A stretch of 64,000 nt of DNA from Bradyrhizobium sp. AUGA SZCCT0283 (GTDB lineage: Bacteria; Pseudomonadota; Alphaproteobacteria; Rhizobiales; Xanthobacteraceae), in the NCBI RefSeq assembly GCF_018130385.1, contig NZ_JAFCLU010000003.1, positions 62,001-126,000 of the forward strand. The letters run 5' to 3'. This document shows, piece by piece, positions 1-9,336 of this stretch (position 1 is the stretch's first letter; each line of letters starts with the position of its first letter). The position numbers and the translations under genes were made by a program. Under the pieces are notes generated by a model that worked only from the letters and a program-made list of their open reading frames with translations, had not been told where the DNA came from and searched no databases.

Positions 1-1
1 G

Positions 2-703
2 GCAAAACACCCCGACCGGCTGATGGGCATGGGCACCGTGCCACTGCAGGATCCCGGGATGGCCGTCGCCGAACTGAACCGCACCGTCAAGGAGCTCGGC
101 TTCCGCGGCGTCGAACTATGCACCAACGTCAGGGGCGTCGATCTCACCCGCGCCGGCCTGGAAAAATTCTTCGCCCGCGCCGAGGAGCTCGACGTGATGA
201 TCTTCCTGCATCCATTCGGCACCAGCCTGGTCGGCCGCATGGAGGATCATTATTTTCCGAACACCATCGGACATCCCCTGGATTCCACGCTGTGCGTCGG
301 GCATCTGATTTTCGACGGCTACCTTGAACGTTTTCCCGAGCTGAAAATCTGCATCGCCCATGGTGGCGGTTACATCCCGGGCTATTGGGGACGCTTCGAT
401 CACGCCTTCGCGCATCGCGAAGATTGCCGCGTCAGCATCAAGAAGAAGCCGTCGGAGTATCTGAAGAAGCTCTACTTCGATACAGTGGTGTTCGACGAGC
501 ACGAGCTAAGGCATCTGATCGAGATCTGGGGCGCCGATCACATCATGCTCGGCACCGATTACCCGTTCGACATGGCGGAACCGGACCCGGTTGGCTTGCT
601 CGGCCGGATCAAGGGTGTCAGCAAAAAGGACATCGCGCTGGTGGCCGGCGGCAATGCCGCCCGGCTCTTGGGCTTGCCGGCGGTTGCTGGTCCGGCGACC
701 TAG
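2..703 (+). CDS. Amidohydrolase, ACMSD-like (5' end outside window)
   Basis: This is the C-terminal two thirds of a metal-dependent amidohydrolase of the aminocarboxymuconate-semialdehyde decarboxylase (ACMSD/TIM-barrel) family. The frame is open to the left edge, so the true start and the N-terminal HxH metal motif lie outside the window. Visible family features are the strand ending FLHPFGT, the motif IAHGGGYIPG with a metal-ligand histidine, and LGTDYPFDM near the C-terminus with the catalytic aspartate. Members decarboxylate or hydrolyse carboxylated ring-cleavage products in the cytoplasm. The exact substrate cannot be told from sequence. The catabolic genes from 5.8 to 10.8 kb are on the same strand but too far away to be one operon. 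Confidence 0.85.
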   Translation, partial: AKHPDRLMGMGTVPLQDPGMAVAELNRTVKELGFRGVELCTNVRGVDLTRAGLEKFFARAEELDVMIFLHPFGTSLVGRMEDHYFPNTIGHPLDSTLCVGHLIFDGYLERFPELKICIAHGGGYIPGYWGRFDHAFAHREDCRVSIKKKPSEYLKKLYFDTVVFDEHELRHLIEIWGADHIMLGTDYPFDMAEPDPVGLLGRIKGVSKKDIALVAGGNAARLLGLPAVAGPAT

Positions 704-759
704 CAACCATTTCAGCAGCGGCGCGTTTTATGTCCCCAACTAAATCAGGGATATGAGAC

Positions 760-999
760 ATGGCTTCTGCTTCACAGATCCGGGAACATATGGACGTCAT
801 CTCGTCGGACAAGAAGACGGTCGGAAAAGTCGACCATCTGGAAGGAACCGACAAGATCAAGCTGACCAGGCAGAGTTCGCCCGATGGCCAGCATCATCAC
901 TTTATCCCGATGTCGTGGGTCGACCACGTCGATCAGCACGTCCATCTCAACAAGTCAGGCGCGGATGTGACTTCGCACTGGCAGCATGGCCGGCAATAA
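760..999 (+). CDS. DUF2171 domain protein
   Basis: A 79-residue cytoplasmic protein of the DUF2171 type: a short PRC-barrel-like beta fold with the pattern V-I-S-S-D-K-K-T-V-G-K-V-D-H near residue 14, followed by a histidine-rich stretch (QHHHFIPMSWVDHVDQHVHL). The family is common in rhizobia, usually as a single gene, and its function is not established. The ATG at 760 follows a purine-rich stretch (AGGGATATGAGAC). It stands alone between the amidohydrolase and the next small gene. Confidence 0.75.
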   Translation: MASASQIREHMDVISSDKKTVGKVDHLEGTDKIKLTRQSSPDGQHHHFIPMSWVDHVDQHVHLNKSGADVTSHWQHGRQ

Positions 1000-1058
1000 C
1001 CGGCAACATGCATTGCACCGCCCGTGGATGCCGATATCATCAGGCTTCAGGAGATTGA

Positions 1059-1400
1059 ATGCATCCGGCGGCAGTACTGCAACTTGAACGTATGATCGGT
1101 GAATACAACACGTGGCGTACCGTTCCGGAAACGGAACGCTCGCCGGCGCCGGCGTGGTGGTGGGGGCCTGCGATGGAGTTGCGCGCCTCCTCCCAGCCGC
1201 TCCCCGCCGAATGGCGCGCCGGGCTCGGATTGCCAGACCGGGCGACCTATGCTTCCGCCGCAGAAATCTTCCTTGAGACCTTCGCAGGCCAGACGTCTGT
1301 GCCGTGGCCTTATGATTTTCCCCGCAAAACGGCTATCCCGGATCCGACGGTCCGGGAGTTGCACCCGCAGCCGTCAGACGACAGTGCTTTTCAACCCTGA
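1059..1400 (+). CDS. Hypothetical protein, 113 aa
   Basis: A small tryptophan-rich protein (AWWWGP near residue 32) with no motif I recognise. It is supported by a strong ribosome-binding site, AGGAG five bases before the ATG at 1059, and by protein-like composition. Its 3' end overlaps the convergent GGDEF-EAL gene by 27 bases, so the two transcripts may interfere. No signal peptide or membrane segment is apparent. The function is unknown. Confidence 0.6.
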   Translation: MHPAAVLQLERMIGEYNTWRTVPETERSPAPAWWWGPAMELRASSQPLPAEWRAGLGLPDRATYASAAEIFLETFAGQTSVPWPYDFPRKTAIPDPTVRELHPQPSDDSAFQP

Positions 1401-4400
1401 CCCGGCTTCCGGCTGCAACGGCGGCGAGGCGTGCCGCGGTTCGGCCCGAAGCAGATCGGCCATTTGCTTGGCGGGCAGCGGCTTGGAGAACAGAAAACCC
1501 TGCATTTCGTCACAGGCGTGGTTGCGCAGGAAGGTCTCCTGCTCCACGGTCTCGACACCCTCTGCAATGACGGTCATGCCAAGCGCCTTGCCCATGCTGA
1601 TGATCGCCTGTGCGATGGCCTGGTCTTCGGAATCGACAGGCAGGTCGCGAACGAAGGAGCGATCGATCTTGATGGTATCGATCGGAAACTGCTTCATCAG
1701 CGACATCGATGAATAGCCGGTCCCGAAATCATCGATCGCAAGGCGAATGCCGCGGCTCTGGATCGCGTCCAGCACCTTGATCGCGCGCGAGACGTTCCGC
1801 ATCACCATGCTTTCAGTGACTTCGAGCTGCAGCAGCACCGGCGACATGCCGCTTGCCAACAGCGCCTCATCGACATCGTGCAACAGATGCGGATCGGCGA
1901 ATTGCCGCGGCGACAGGTTGACCGCCATGGTCACCGGCCGCAGGCCGCGGCGCTGCCAGGCCATGTTCTGCGCGCAGGCTTCCTTGAGCACCCAGCGGCC
2001 GATCGGAACGATCAGCCCGGTTTCCTCGGCCAGCGGGATGAATTGCCCCGGCGAGACGGTGCCGAGATCGGGATGATTCCAGCGCAGCAGCGCCTCGACG
2101 CCGGTGATCTGGCCGCTCGCCATGTCGATCTTGGGCTGATAGTGCAGCGAGAACTGGTCGCGCTCCAGCGCGCGGCGCAGCGCGCTCTCCAGCGTCAGAC
2201 GCTCGATCGACTGCGTCTTGATTTCCTTGGTGAAGAAGCGGAAGCCGTTCTTGCCGTCCTCCTTGGCGAGGTACATCGCCATGTCGGCGTTCTTGGTCAG
2301 CGTCTGCATGTCGGTGCCGTCGGACGGGTACATCGCGATCCCGATCGAGGCGGTGGTGTGGCATTCGTGGCCGCTGAGCTGTAGCGGCTGGCTCAGTACG
2401 GAAAGAAGCTCGCCGGCAATGCGCTCGACTTCGGGACGCTCGGCGGTCTCCTCCAGAATCACCACGAACTCGTCGCCGCCGAGCCGCGCCACCACATCGC
2501 TCGAACGCAGCGCGCGGCGCAGCCTGCCGCCGATCTCCACCAGCAGCATGTCGCCGGCGTCGTGTCCCAGCGAATCGTTGATCACCTTGAACCTGTCGAG
2601 GTCGATGAACAGCAGCGCGAACTGCCGCTGATAGCGCGCGGCCCCATCGATCGCGCGGCGAAGCATGCCGTTGAACATTTCCCGGTTCGGCAGGTTGGTC
2701 AGGCTGTCGTGCGACGCCAGATACTCGATCCGCTCATCGGCCTTGGTCTTTTCATCGGCGCGGTCGAAATTCTCCAGTGCGAACGAAACGTTGTCGACCA
2801 GCCGCTGCAACAGCTCCGCAAACTCGGGCGTGAACGTATCCTTCTCGAGCGACATGAAAGACATCACGCCGACGACCTGCCCTTGCACCAACAAGGGGAA
2901 TGAAGCGCCGGAATTCGTGCCATCAAGGCGCGCTCTATGGTGAAACGCCTCAGCGTTCGGATCAGCGAGGTAATCGTTTATGATGCAGGCCCGCCGCGAG
3001 CGTACCGCCTGACCGCACAGCCCACGTCCCTCCGGGTGCGCCTCGTTGACCGATATCTTTGCCAGGCGCGCGCTGAGCCCAGTCGGACCGGCGGCCGCCA
3101 CAACGTCGAGATAGTCGCTGCCGTGTTTCACCAACGTGATGGAGGTCAAGGTGAACTTGCCGCCGTCGGCCGCGGCCTCGCACACCAGTTCGAACAATTC
3201 CGCCCGCGACGTCGCGCGGATGATCGCCTCATTGGTCGCGCTCAGCGCCGCCAGCATGCGCGTCAGCCGCTCCTTCTGGATTTCGGTCCGTGCCTTGTCG
3301 TCGGCGCGGTCGAAATTCTCCAGCGCGAACGAGACATTGTCGGCCAGACGTTGCAGCAATTCCGAGAATTCGGCAGTGAACGTATCCTTGTCGGACGACA
3401 TGTAGATCATGACGCCAACCGCTTCGCCGCCAACCAGCAGCGGGAATGCAGCGCCCGACTTAGCGCCATAGGTGCTGACGATGGGTTGGAATGCAGCAAC
3501 GCGCTGGTCGGTCACATAATCATTGCTGATGCACGGCCGCCTGGTTCGGAATGCCGTTCCGCTGAGCCCGCGGCCCTCGGGACGGGCTTCATCCACCGAC
3601 AATCTGACGTGCCGCGTCGTTTCGGCCGCCGGCCCCGCGGCGGCCACGATTCTGAGAAGGTCGCTGCCGGACGTAGCCAGCGCGATGGTGGCCGAGGTGA
3701 ACCTGCCGCCGTTCGCCGCGGCCTCGCACACCATATCGAACAGCTCGTCGCGGGATTTCGCCCGCATGATGGCTTCGTTGGTTGCGCTGAGGGCGGCGAA
3801 CATCCGCGTCAGCCGCTCCTTCTGACTTTCGGTCCTGGCCTTCTCGTCGGCCCGATCGAAGGTCCCGATCGCGTACGACACGTTGTCGGTGAGCCGCTGC
3901 AGCAGTTCGGCGAATTCGGGCGTGAACGTATTCTTCTCGGAGGAAATGAAAAACATCACGCCGACGGCCTGGCCGGAAACCAGCAGCGGGAACGCAGCGC
4001 CCGACATCGCGCCGTCGCTGTGAATGAACTGGTGAAACGCCGACCGGCGCGGGTCAGCGCGCAAATCGTTGGCGATGCTGGCCCGGCGGGAGCGGAATGC
4101 GTTGCCGCATAGCCCGCGCCCTTCCGGATGATCCGCGTTGGTCGAAACCTTTACCCGGCGCATATTGTCGGCCGTCGGCCCCGCCACGGCCACCAAATCG
4201 GTGTAATCGCTGTCGGATCGGGCCAGCATGATGCTGGTCGAGTTGAACCGTCCGCCCATCGCTGCAGCTTCGCACACCAGCTCGAACAATTCCGTCCGCG
4301 ACGTTGCACGAACGATCGCTTCGTTGGTCGCACTGAGCGCCGCCAGCATGCGCCCCAGACGTTCCTTCTGGGCGTCGGCTCTCGCCTTTTCGCCGGCGCG

Positions 4401-5471
4401 CTCGAAATTGTCCAGCGCGAACGAGACGTTTTCGGCGATCCGCGCCATCAGCGCGACGATCTCTTCGTCCTCCGCCCACAGCTTTCCGACAAAGAACAAC
4501 AACACGCCGATGCTCTCGTCGGCCTTGATCAGGGGAACGGCGACGCAGGCGGTGACGCCGGTCTCGCGTGCGGCCTGATGCCAGGGCTGCCCCTGTGTCG
4601 AGTTGAGAATATCGTTGTTGACGGCAGGCTGCTGCGTTCGGAACGCCCTGCCGCAGACGCCCGTTCCATACGGGTTGCCCGCATCGATCGAGAACGGCGC
4701 CCGCATGATCTGTTGGACGATCGCGCCGGTCCCGGCAAGCGGCTTCAACCAGATCGAGTCCGGCTCCGCAAGCAGGACCACGGTAGCCGCGGATTTTCCG
4801 CTGTATACCGCGGCATCGCAAACGCGCTGATAGAGTTCCTGTTCGGTTTTGGCGCGAAGAATGGCTTCATTGGTCGCGCTGATGGCGCCGAACATGCGGT
4901 TCAGCCGCCGCATCACGCGCTCGCCGCTCTTGCGCGCGGCCTCATGTTCGAAATTGTCGAGCGCAAACGAAATGTTTGCCGACACGCGCTCCAGCATCGA
5001 GACGAGCTGCCCGTCGATCGAGTGCGCCTCGCGCCGCGAAACGAGCAACACGCCGACCCTCTCGCCATTGCAGGTCAGCGGCAGCGCTGCCGCCGCGCCC
5101 ACCTGGTTGGCCTTGGCCCCCTCGCGCCAGGCCAGCGAGCGCGAATCGTTCAGGAAATTGTTGCTGACGCATATTTTCCGGTCGCGGAAGGCCTGCCCGG
5201 AGACCCCGCACCCCTCCGGCGTACCGGCCACGATCGAAATGTCGATGCTACGCAGACGCGGGACGTCGTCGCCGCAGCCAGCAGCGAAGCGCAGGAGGTT
5301 GGTTTCCGGCTCCAGCAGGAAGATCGCCACAGCCAGGAAATCCCCGACCGAGAACGCGGCCTCGCAGACCTTCGTGTACAGTTCTTCGGGTGATTTGGCG
5401 TACAGAATCGCTTCGTTGGTCGCATTCAACGCCGCGAACGTCCGCGCGATATCGGTCTTCACCGTCCCCAA
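1374..5471 (-). CDS. Five-GAF diguanylate cyclase/phosphodiesterase (GGDEF-EAL)
   Basis: A 1365-residue soluble c-di-GMP enzyme. Five GAF sensor domains occupy about residues 10-915. Each unit begins with a conserved helix (A-L-S-A-T-N-E-A-I) and repeats about every 182 residues; at DNA level the repeat starts lie 543-547 bases apart. A GGDEF domain follows, with intact GGDEF at 998-1002 and an RxxD product-inhibition site (RSSD, 989-992) five residues earlier. An EAL domain then carries EALLRW at 1126, DDFGTGYSS, IKIDRSF and AEGVET, so both cyclase and esterase sites look intact. It has no membrane anchor. GAF3-5 are the most similar, which suggests recent internal duplication. The ligands are unknown. 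The gene stands alone. Confidence 0.95.
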   Translation of the reverse strand: MGTVKTDIARTFAALNATNEAILYAKSPEELYTKVCEAAFSVGDFLAVAIFLLEPETNLLRFAAGCGDDVPRLRSIDISIVAGTPEGCGVSGQAFRDRKICVSNNFLNDSRSLAWREGAKANQVGAAAALPLTCNGERVGVLLVSRREAHSIDGQLVSMLERVSANISFALDNFEHEAARKSGERVMRRLNRMFGAISATNEAILRAKTEQELYQRVCDAAVYSGKSAATVVLLAEPDSIWLKPLAGTGAIVQQIMRAPFSIDAGNPYGTGVCGRAFRTQQPAVNNDILNSTQGQPWHQAARETGVTACVAVPLIKADESIGVLLFFVGKLWAEDEEIVALMARIAENVSFALDNFERAGEKARADAQKERLGRMLAALSATNEAIVRATSRTELFELVCEAAAMGGRFNSTSIMLARSDSDYTDLVAVAGPTADNMRRVKVSTNADHPEGRGLCGNAFRSRRASIANDLRADPRRSAFHQFIHSDGAMSGAAFPLLVSGQAVGVMFFISSEKNTFTPEFAELLQRLTDNVSYAIGTFDRADEKARTESQKERLTRMFAALSATNEAIMRAKSRDELFDMVCEAAANGGRFTSATIALATSGSDLLRIVAAAGPAAETTRHVRLSVDEARPEGRGLSGTAFRTRRPCISNDYVTDQRVAAFQPIVSTYGAKSGAAFPLLVGGEAVGVMIYMSSDKDTFTAEFSELLQRLADNVSFALENFDRADDKARTEIQKERLTRMLAALSATNEAIIRATSRAELFELVCEAAADGGKFTLTSITLVKHGSDYLDVVAAAGPTGLSARLAKISVNEAHPEGRGLCGQAVRSRRACIINDYLADPNAEAFHHRARLDGTNSGASFPLLVQGQVVGVMSFMSLEKDTFTPEFAELLQRLVDNVSFALENFDRADEKTKADERIEYLASHDSLTNLPNREMFNGMLRRAIDGAARYQRQFALLFIDLDRFKVINDSLGHDAGDMLLVEIGGRLRRALRSSDVVARLGGDEFVVILEETAERPEVERIAGELLSVLSQPLQLSGHECHTTASIGIAMYPSDGTDMQTLTKNADMAMYLAKEDGKNGFRFFTKEIKTQSIERLTLESALRRALERDQFSLHYQPKIDMASGQITGVEALLRWNHPDLGTVSPGQFIPLAEETGLIVPIGRWVLKEACAQNMAWQRRGLRPVTMAVNLSPRQFADPHLLHDVDEALLASGMSPVLLQLEVTESMVMRNVSRAIKVLDAIQSRGIRLAIDDFGTGYSSMSLMKQFPIDTIKIDRSFVRDLPVDSEDQAIAQAIISMGKALGMTVIAEGVETVEQETFLRNHACDEMQGFLFSKPLPAKQMADLLRAEPRHASPPLQPEAGSGLKSTVV

Positions 5472-5847
5472 GCTCCCTGCCGGCAGCGCCGGGCTGCCCC
5501 CGCGGATTTTATGCGTGCAGGAGGCCTAAATGCCCGTTATTGGCGACCGGGAGTCGCGATTCACAGTAAATGCCGGACCAACGACAGCGACGTCGCTCAG
5601 GAGAACTACGGGCTCATTCACGATTTCTCAGCCATACCGCCGGCGCGCGCCGGCCGGGATGCGAGCCTGCCGGCAACTTTCGAATTTTGCGGGATGAAAT
5701 TCCGAGCGCGCGAGGGCCGTGCCGGCGGCATGGCTAACAGGATATTTCCACGCTTGCCCTGCCGCCGCCGCTTTGAGAGCATGCCGGCTGCGGCAACAAG
5801 CAAGACCCGCCATTCACGTGGGCATTTAATAGGTAGAGGAAATTTCC
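5472..5847. other. 376-base intergenic region
   Basis: This is the divergent spacer between the GAF-GGDEF-EAL gene and the catabolic operon and must hold both promoters. Open frames here have no ribosome-binding site or family resemblance. I see no clear operator. Confidence 0.5.
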
Positions 5848-6900
5848 ATGCCGATGGTCCAGGCCGACCGTCTCACGCGAATCGGCGCGGCGCTGCTCAA
5901 GGCCGCCGGCGCCTCGGAGGAGGAGGCTCAGGCCGTCGCGGCCGGCTGCGTCAACGCCAATCTCGCCGGCCATGACTCGCACGGCGTGATCGCGATCCCG
6001 ACCTATATCGACCGCATCAAGGCCGGCCATATCGTTCCGGGCGCCAAATGGACCATCGTCCAGGAATCGCCGACCACCACCGTGATCGATGGTCATTGGG
6101 GTTTCGGCTTCCACGTCAACGCCAAGGCGATGGCGTTGACGATCGAAAAGGCGAAGACCGCCAACGTTGCCGCCTGCACGGTGTTCCGCCAGAGCCATGT
6201 CGGGCGGCTCGCCGCCTATCCCCTGATGGCGATGCGGGCGGGCATGATCGGTATTGCCACCGCCGATTCCGGGCGCTCGCCGAAGCATGTCGCGCCGTTC
6301 GGCGGCCGCGAGGCAAGGCTCGGCACCAATCCGATCTCGATTGCGGTGCCATCCGATCTCGAGGCGCCGTTCTATCTTGACATGGCGACCTCGGCGGTCG
6401 CGGCCGGCAAGATCGCGCTGTCGGTGGCGCGCGGCGAACAGATCCCGCAGGGCTGGATCATCGACGCCGAGGGACGGCACACCACCGATCCGACACAGTA
6501 TCGCAAGGGTGGCGCGCTGCTGCCGCTCGGCGGCAGCGAGGGTTACAAGGGAAGCGGGCTGGCCGCGATGGTCGAGGTGCTGTGCGGCCTGCTCACCGGG
6601 CTCGGTTTTGGCGTCGAACCGACCGGCCGTCACAATGACGGATGTTTCATGGCGGTGTTCAATGTCGCAGCCTTCCGTCCCCTGAAGGATTTCGAGAAGG
6701 AAGTCCGCGAATTCGCCCGCTATCTGAAATCGACGCCGCCGTCGGAAGGATCGCCCGGTGTGTTCTATCCCGGCGAGATCGAACATATCCGCGAGCAGCA
6801 GCGCCGGCGCGACGGCATCGAGATAGAGGATGCCACCTGGGACAAATTGAAGGCGCTGGCCACCGACTACAAGCTGGCCGCCGAGATTGACCTGAAATGA
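5848..6900 (+). CDS. Ldh family NAD(P)-dependent oxidoreductase
   Basis: A 350-residue member of the malate/L-lactate/ureidoglycolate dehydrogenase family (Ldh_2 fold, not the classical Rossmann MDH). The family reduces or oxidises 2-hydroxy/2-oxo acids with NAD(P). The hallmark GHDSHGV around residue 45 holds the catalytic histidine. NPISIAVPS and GSEGYKGSGLA, typical of the nucleotide- and substrate-binding core, are present, and the length matches the family. The ATG at 5848 follows GAGGAAA. It is first in a tight same-strand operon with the monooxygenase (25-base gap) and the FAH-family hydrolase (14-base gap), so it probably handles an oxo/hydroxy acid intermediate. The substrate is unknown. 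Confidence 0.9.
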   Translation: MPMVQADRLTRIGAALLKAAGASEEEAQAVAAGCVNANLAGHDSHGVIAIPTYIDRIKAGHIVPGAKWTIVQESPTTTVIDGHWGFGFHVNAKAMALTIEKAKTANVAACTVFRQSHVGRLAAYPLMAMRAGMIGIATADSGRSPKHVAPFGGREARLGTNPISIAVPSDLEAPFYLDMATSAVAAGKIALSVARGEQIPQGWIIDAEGRHTTDPTQYRKGGALLPLGGSEGYKGSGLAAMVEVLCGLLTGLGFGVEPTGRHNDGCFMAVFNVAAFRPLKDFEKEVREFARYLKSTPPSEGSPGVFYPGEIEHIREQQRRRDGIEIEDATWDKLKALATDYKLAAEIDLK

Positions 6901-6925
6901 ATTCCCCCAGCACAAGGAGAACCGC

Positions 6926-8293
6926 ATGACACGGCAAATGGCGCTGGTGGGATTCCTGCAGGCGCAGAACTGCACCAATCTGCCGAGTTCGTGGCGGCAC
7001 CCGGAATCGCGCGACGATTCGATGTCCGCCGATTACTACCAGGAGATCGCCCGGATTCTCGAGGCCGGCAAATTCCACATGGCGTTCTTCGACGACCGCC
7101 TGGCGATGCCGGACCGCTACGGCAATGATCACGCCCACACCGTCGAATACGGCATCCGCTGCGTGAAGATGGACCCGCTGATCGTGCTGACCACGATGGG
7201 CATGGCCACGACCAGGCTCGGGCTTGGGTCGACCTGCTCGACCACCTATTACGAGCCGTTCGACGTCGCCCGCCGTTTCGCTACCCTCGATCTGATGTCG
7301 GGCGGACGCGCGGGATGGAACGTCGTCACCTCGCTCAATGACGGCGAGGCCCACAACATGGGCAAGGACGCCCATCTCGAACATGACTACCGCTACGATC
7401 GCGCCGACGAATTCATGGAAGTCGTGCTCGGCCATTGGGACACCTGGGAAGACGGCGCGCTGATCATGGACAAGAACAGCGGCCGCTTCGCCGATCCGGC
7501 CCGGGTGAAGCGGCTCGACCACAAGGGCGAGTTCTTCAGGTCGCGCGGTCCATTCACCGTGCCGCGCTCGGCGCAGGGCCATCCCGTCATCATCCAGGCC
7601 GGCGCGTCCGGCCGCGGCCAGCGCTTTGCGGGTCGATGGGGCGAGGTGATCTTCACCGCCGCGCGCAATGTGGCCGCCGCCAAGGAAGGCTATGCAGCGG
7701 TCCGCAACGAAGCGACGAAAGCCGGGCGCGATCCCGACCAGATGTTCCTCTGCAACCTCACCACACCCGTCTGCGGCGCGACCAAGGCCGAGGCCGAGGA
7801 CAAGATGGCTGTCATCAACAAGCTGCCGCTGCAGATCGATGCGCTGTCGCTGCTCGCGGAAGCGCTGAACTACGACTTCGCCTCCAAGCCGCTCGACGAG
7901 CCGCTGACCACTGAAGAACTCAGGAGCATGCAGGGCATCCTGGGCATTCGCGACGGCGTGCTCAGGAATTCAGGCAAGACCAACCCCAGCGCGCGCGACT
8001 TCGTTACCTTCTCCGGCCGCGGCCAGGTGCAGGACGCGATCGTGGGAGGCCCGAAGGAGATCGCGGACAAGCTAGAGGAGATGTTCGTCGAGCGCGGCTG
8101 CGACGGCTTTGTCATCGCGGCCACCATCGTGCCCGGCTCCTACGCCGATTTCGTGAGGCATGTGGTGCCGGAGTTGCAGCGCCGCGGCCTGTTCCACAAG
8201 GATTATGCCGGCAAGACGCTGCGCGAGAATCTCGGCCTGCCGCGTCCTGCCGCCGGCGCCTGGAAAACCAGTCCGCGGGCCGCGGCCGAATAA
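6926..8293 (+). CDS. FMNH2-dependent monooxygenase, NtaA/SnaA/DszA type
   Basis: A 455-residue bacterial-luciferase-like (LLM) monooxygenase of the NtaA/SnaA/DszA subfamily. These enzymes use reduced FMN from a partner reductase and O2 to cleave C-N or C-S bonds. Family features include the N-terminal strand with the HPES region, LGLGSTCSTTYYEPF, SGGRAGWNVVTS and the QAGASGRGQRFAGR segment. The ATG at 6926 has AAGGAG six bases upstream. No flavin reductase gene is in the operon, so reduced flavin must come from elsewhere. Flanking Ldh and FAH genes indicate oxidative opening of an organic substrate that I cannot name. Confidence 0.92.
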   Translation: MTRQMALVGFLQAQNCTNLPSSWRHPESRDDSMSADYYQEIARILEAGKFHMAFFDDRLAMPDRYGNDHAHTVEYGIRCVKMDPLIVLTTMGMATTRLGLGSTCSTTYYEPFDVARRFATLDLMSGGRAGWNVVTSLNDGEAHNMGKDAHLEHDYRYDRADEFMEVVLGHWDTWEDGALIMDKNSGRFADPARVKRLDHKGEFFRSRGPFTVPRSAQGHPVIIQAGASGRGQRFAGRWGEVIFTAARNVAAAKEGYAAVRNEATKAGRDPDQMFLCNLTTPVCGATKAEAEDKMAVINKLPLQIDALSLLAEALNYDFASKPLDEPLTTEELRSMQGILGIRDGVLRNSGKTNPSARDFVTFSGRGQVQDAIVGGPKEIADKLEEMFVERGCDGFVIAATIVPGSYADFVRHVVPELQRRGLFHKDYAGKTLRENLGLPRPAAGAWKTSPRAAAE

Positions 8294-8307
8294 CAAGAGG
8301 ATACTTC

Positions 8308-9093
8308 ATGCGTTGGCTCAAATTCAGCGCCGCCGGCAAGACATCCTGGGGCATCGTCGAGGGCGAGCGTGTGATCGCCGTCGACGGCGATCCGTTCGGC
8401 GAATGGCAGCGCGGAACGCAGTCGCATGCATTGAAAGACGTGAAGATCGAACTGCCGCTGATCCCGCGCACCTTCTATTGCGTCGGTCTCAATTACCTCA
8501 AGCATCTCAAGGAAGCCGCCGACAAGGCCGGCACGGTGCCGAACGTGCCCGACCGGCCCGAGATCGGCTATCGCGCCCAGAACGCGCTGATCGCGCACGA
8601 CGAAGACGTGGTGATCCCGGCGAGCGCGACCGAGAAAATCCATTACGAGGGCGAACTGGTGGTCGTCATCGGCAAGAAGGCAAAACATCTCACCGAAGCC
8701 AACGCGATGGCTTGCGTGTTCGGTTACACCATCGGCAACGACGTCAGCGAGCGCACCTGGCAGAAGGCCGATCGCAGCCTGTGGCGCTCCAAGAATGCCG
8801 ACACCTTCAAGCCGATGGGCCCGTGGATCGAAACATCGGTCGATCTCGACAGGATGGAAACCGCGATCCGGGTCAACGGCAAGGAGACCGGCCGCTTCCG
8901 CACCAACGACATGATCTTCGGCATCGTGCCGTTCCTCGTCGAACTCTCCAAATATTTCACGCTGTGGCCGGGCGACGTGATCTGGATGGGCACCGACGGC
9001 GCCTCGCCCAACCTGAAGGCCGGCGACGTCGTCGAGATCGACATCACGGGGATCGGCACGTTGCGGAATAGGTTTGTGGCGGAGAAGGTTTGA
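8308..9093 (+). CDS. Fumarylacetoacetate hydrolase family protein
   Basis: A 261-residue FAH-superfamily protein, expected to hydrolyse or decarboxylate a 2-oxo acid (acylpyruvase, fumarylpyruvase or 2-hydroxyhepta-dienedioate isomerase type). The metal-binding signature is visible as YEGELVVVIGK, with further motifs GYTIGNDVSERTWQ and WPGDVIWMGT; glutamates and the aspartate of the divalent-metal site are present. The ATG at 8308 is preceded by AGAGGA. It closes the three-gene operon that starts at 5848 and likely processes the product of the monooxygenase or dehydrogenase. The specific reaction is not determinable here. Confidence 0.9.
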   Translation: MRWLKFSAAGKTSWGIVEGERVIAVDGDPFGEWQRGTQSHALKDVKIELPLIPRTFYCVGLNYLKHLKEAADKAGTVPNVPDRPEIGYRAQNALIAHDEDVVIPASATEKIHYEGELVVVIGKKAKHLTEANAMACVFGYTIGNDVSERTWQKADRSLWRSKNADTFKPMGPWIETSVDLDRMETAIRVNGKETGRFRTNDMIFGIVPFLVELSKYFTLWPGDVIWMGTDGASPNLKAGDVVEIDITGIGTLRNRFVAEKV

Positions 9094-9101
9094 GACCTCG
9101 G

Positions 9102-9201
9102 ACCTCATCCTGAGGAGCGCGAAGCGCGTCTCGAAGGATGCGGCCCGGCTGGTGGCCTCGCCCTTCGAGACGGCCGCTGCGCGGCCTCCTCAGGGTGAGG
9201 G
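9102..9201. repeat. Rhizobial palindromic intergenic repeat
   Basis: An imperfect long palindrome that starts ACCTCATCCTGAGGAG and ends CCTCCTCAGGGTGAGG, with internal complementary GTCTCGAAGG and CCTTCGAGAC. It resembles the abundant intergenic palindromes of Bradyrhizobium-type genomes. It lies just after the FAH gene and could fold in RNA and act as a terminator or 3'-end stabiliser. Confidence 0.7.
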
Positions 9202-9336
9202 TCGAACAGGGCGGCTAGCGTTCTCGGGATTTGCGCCCAGCCCGGGAGGCCCGCGTCCTCAGAAATGGGGACAAGCGCCGGAACCGGCATTGGGTAAGGT
9301 TCGTCCGAACGGGTGTCTATCCTGCGGAGGATCATC

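Noticed and set aside
2937..4112. 391-codon plus-strand frame
   Set aside because: It is antisense to the GAF repeats of the GGDEF-EAL gene, its composition reflects GC-rich third positions, and it has no family match.
5734..6978. 414-codon minus-strand frame
   Set aside because: It is antisense to the Ldh-type dehydrogenase, which has clear motifs and a good ribosome-binding site.
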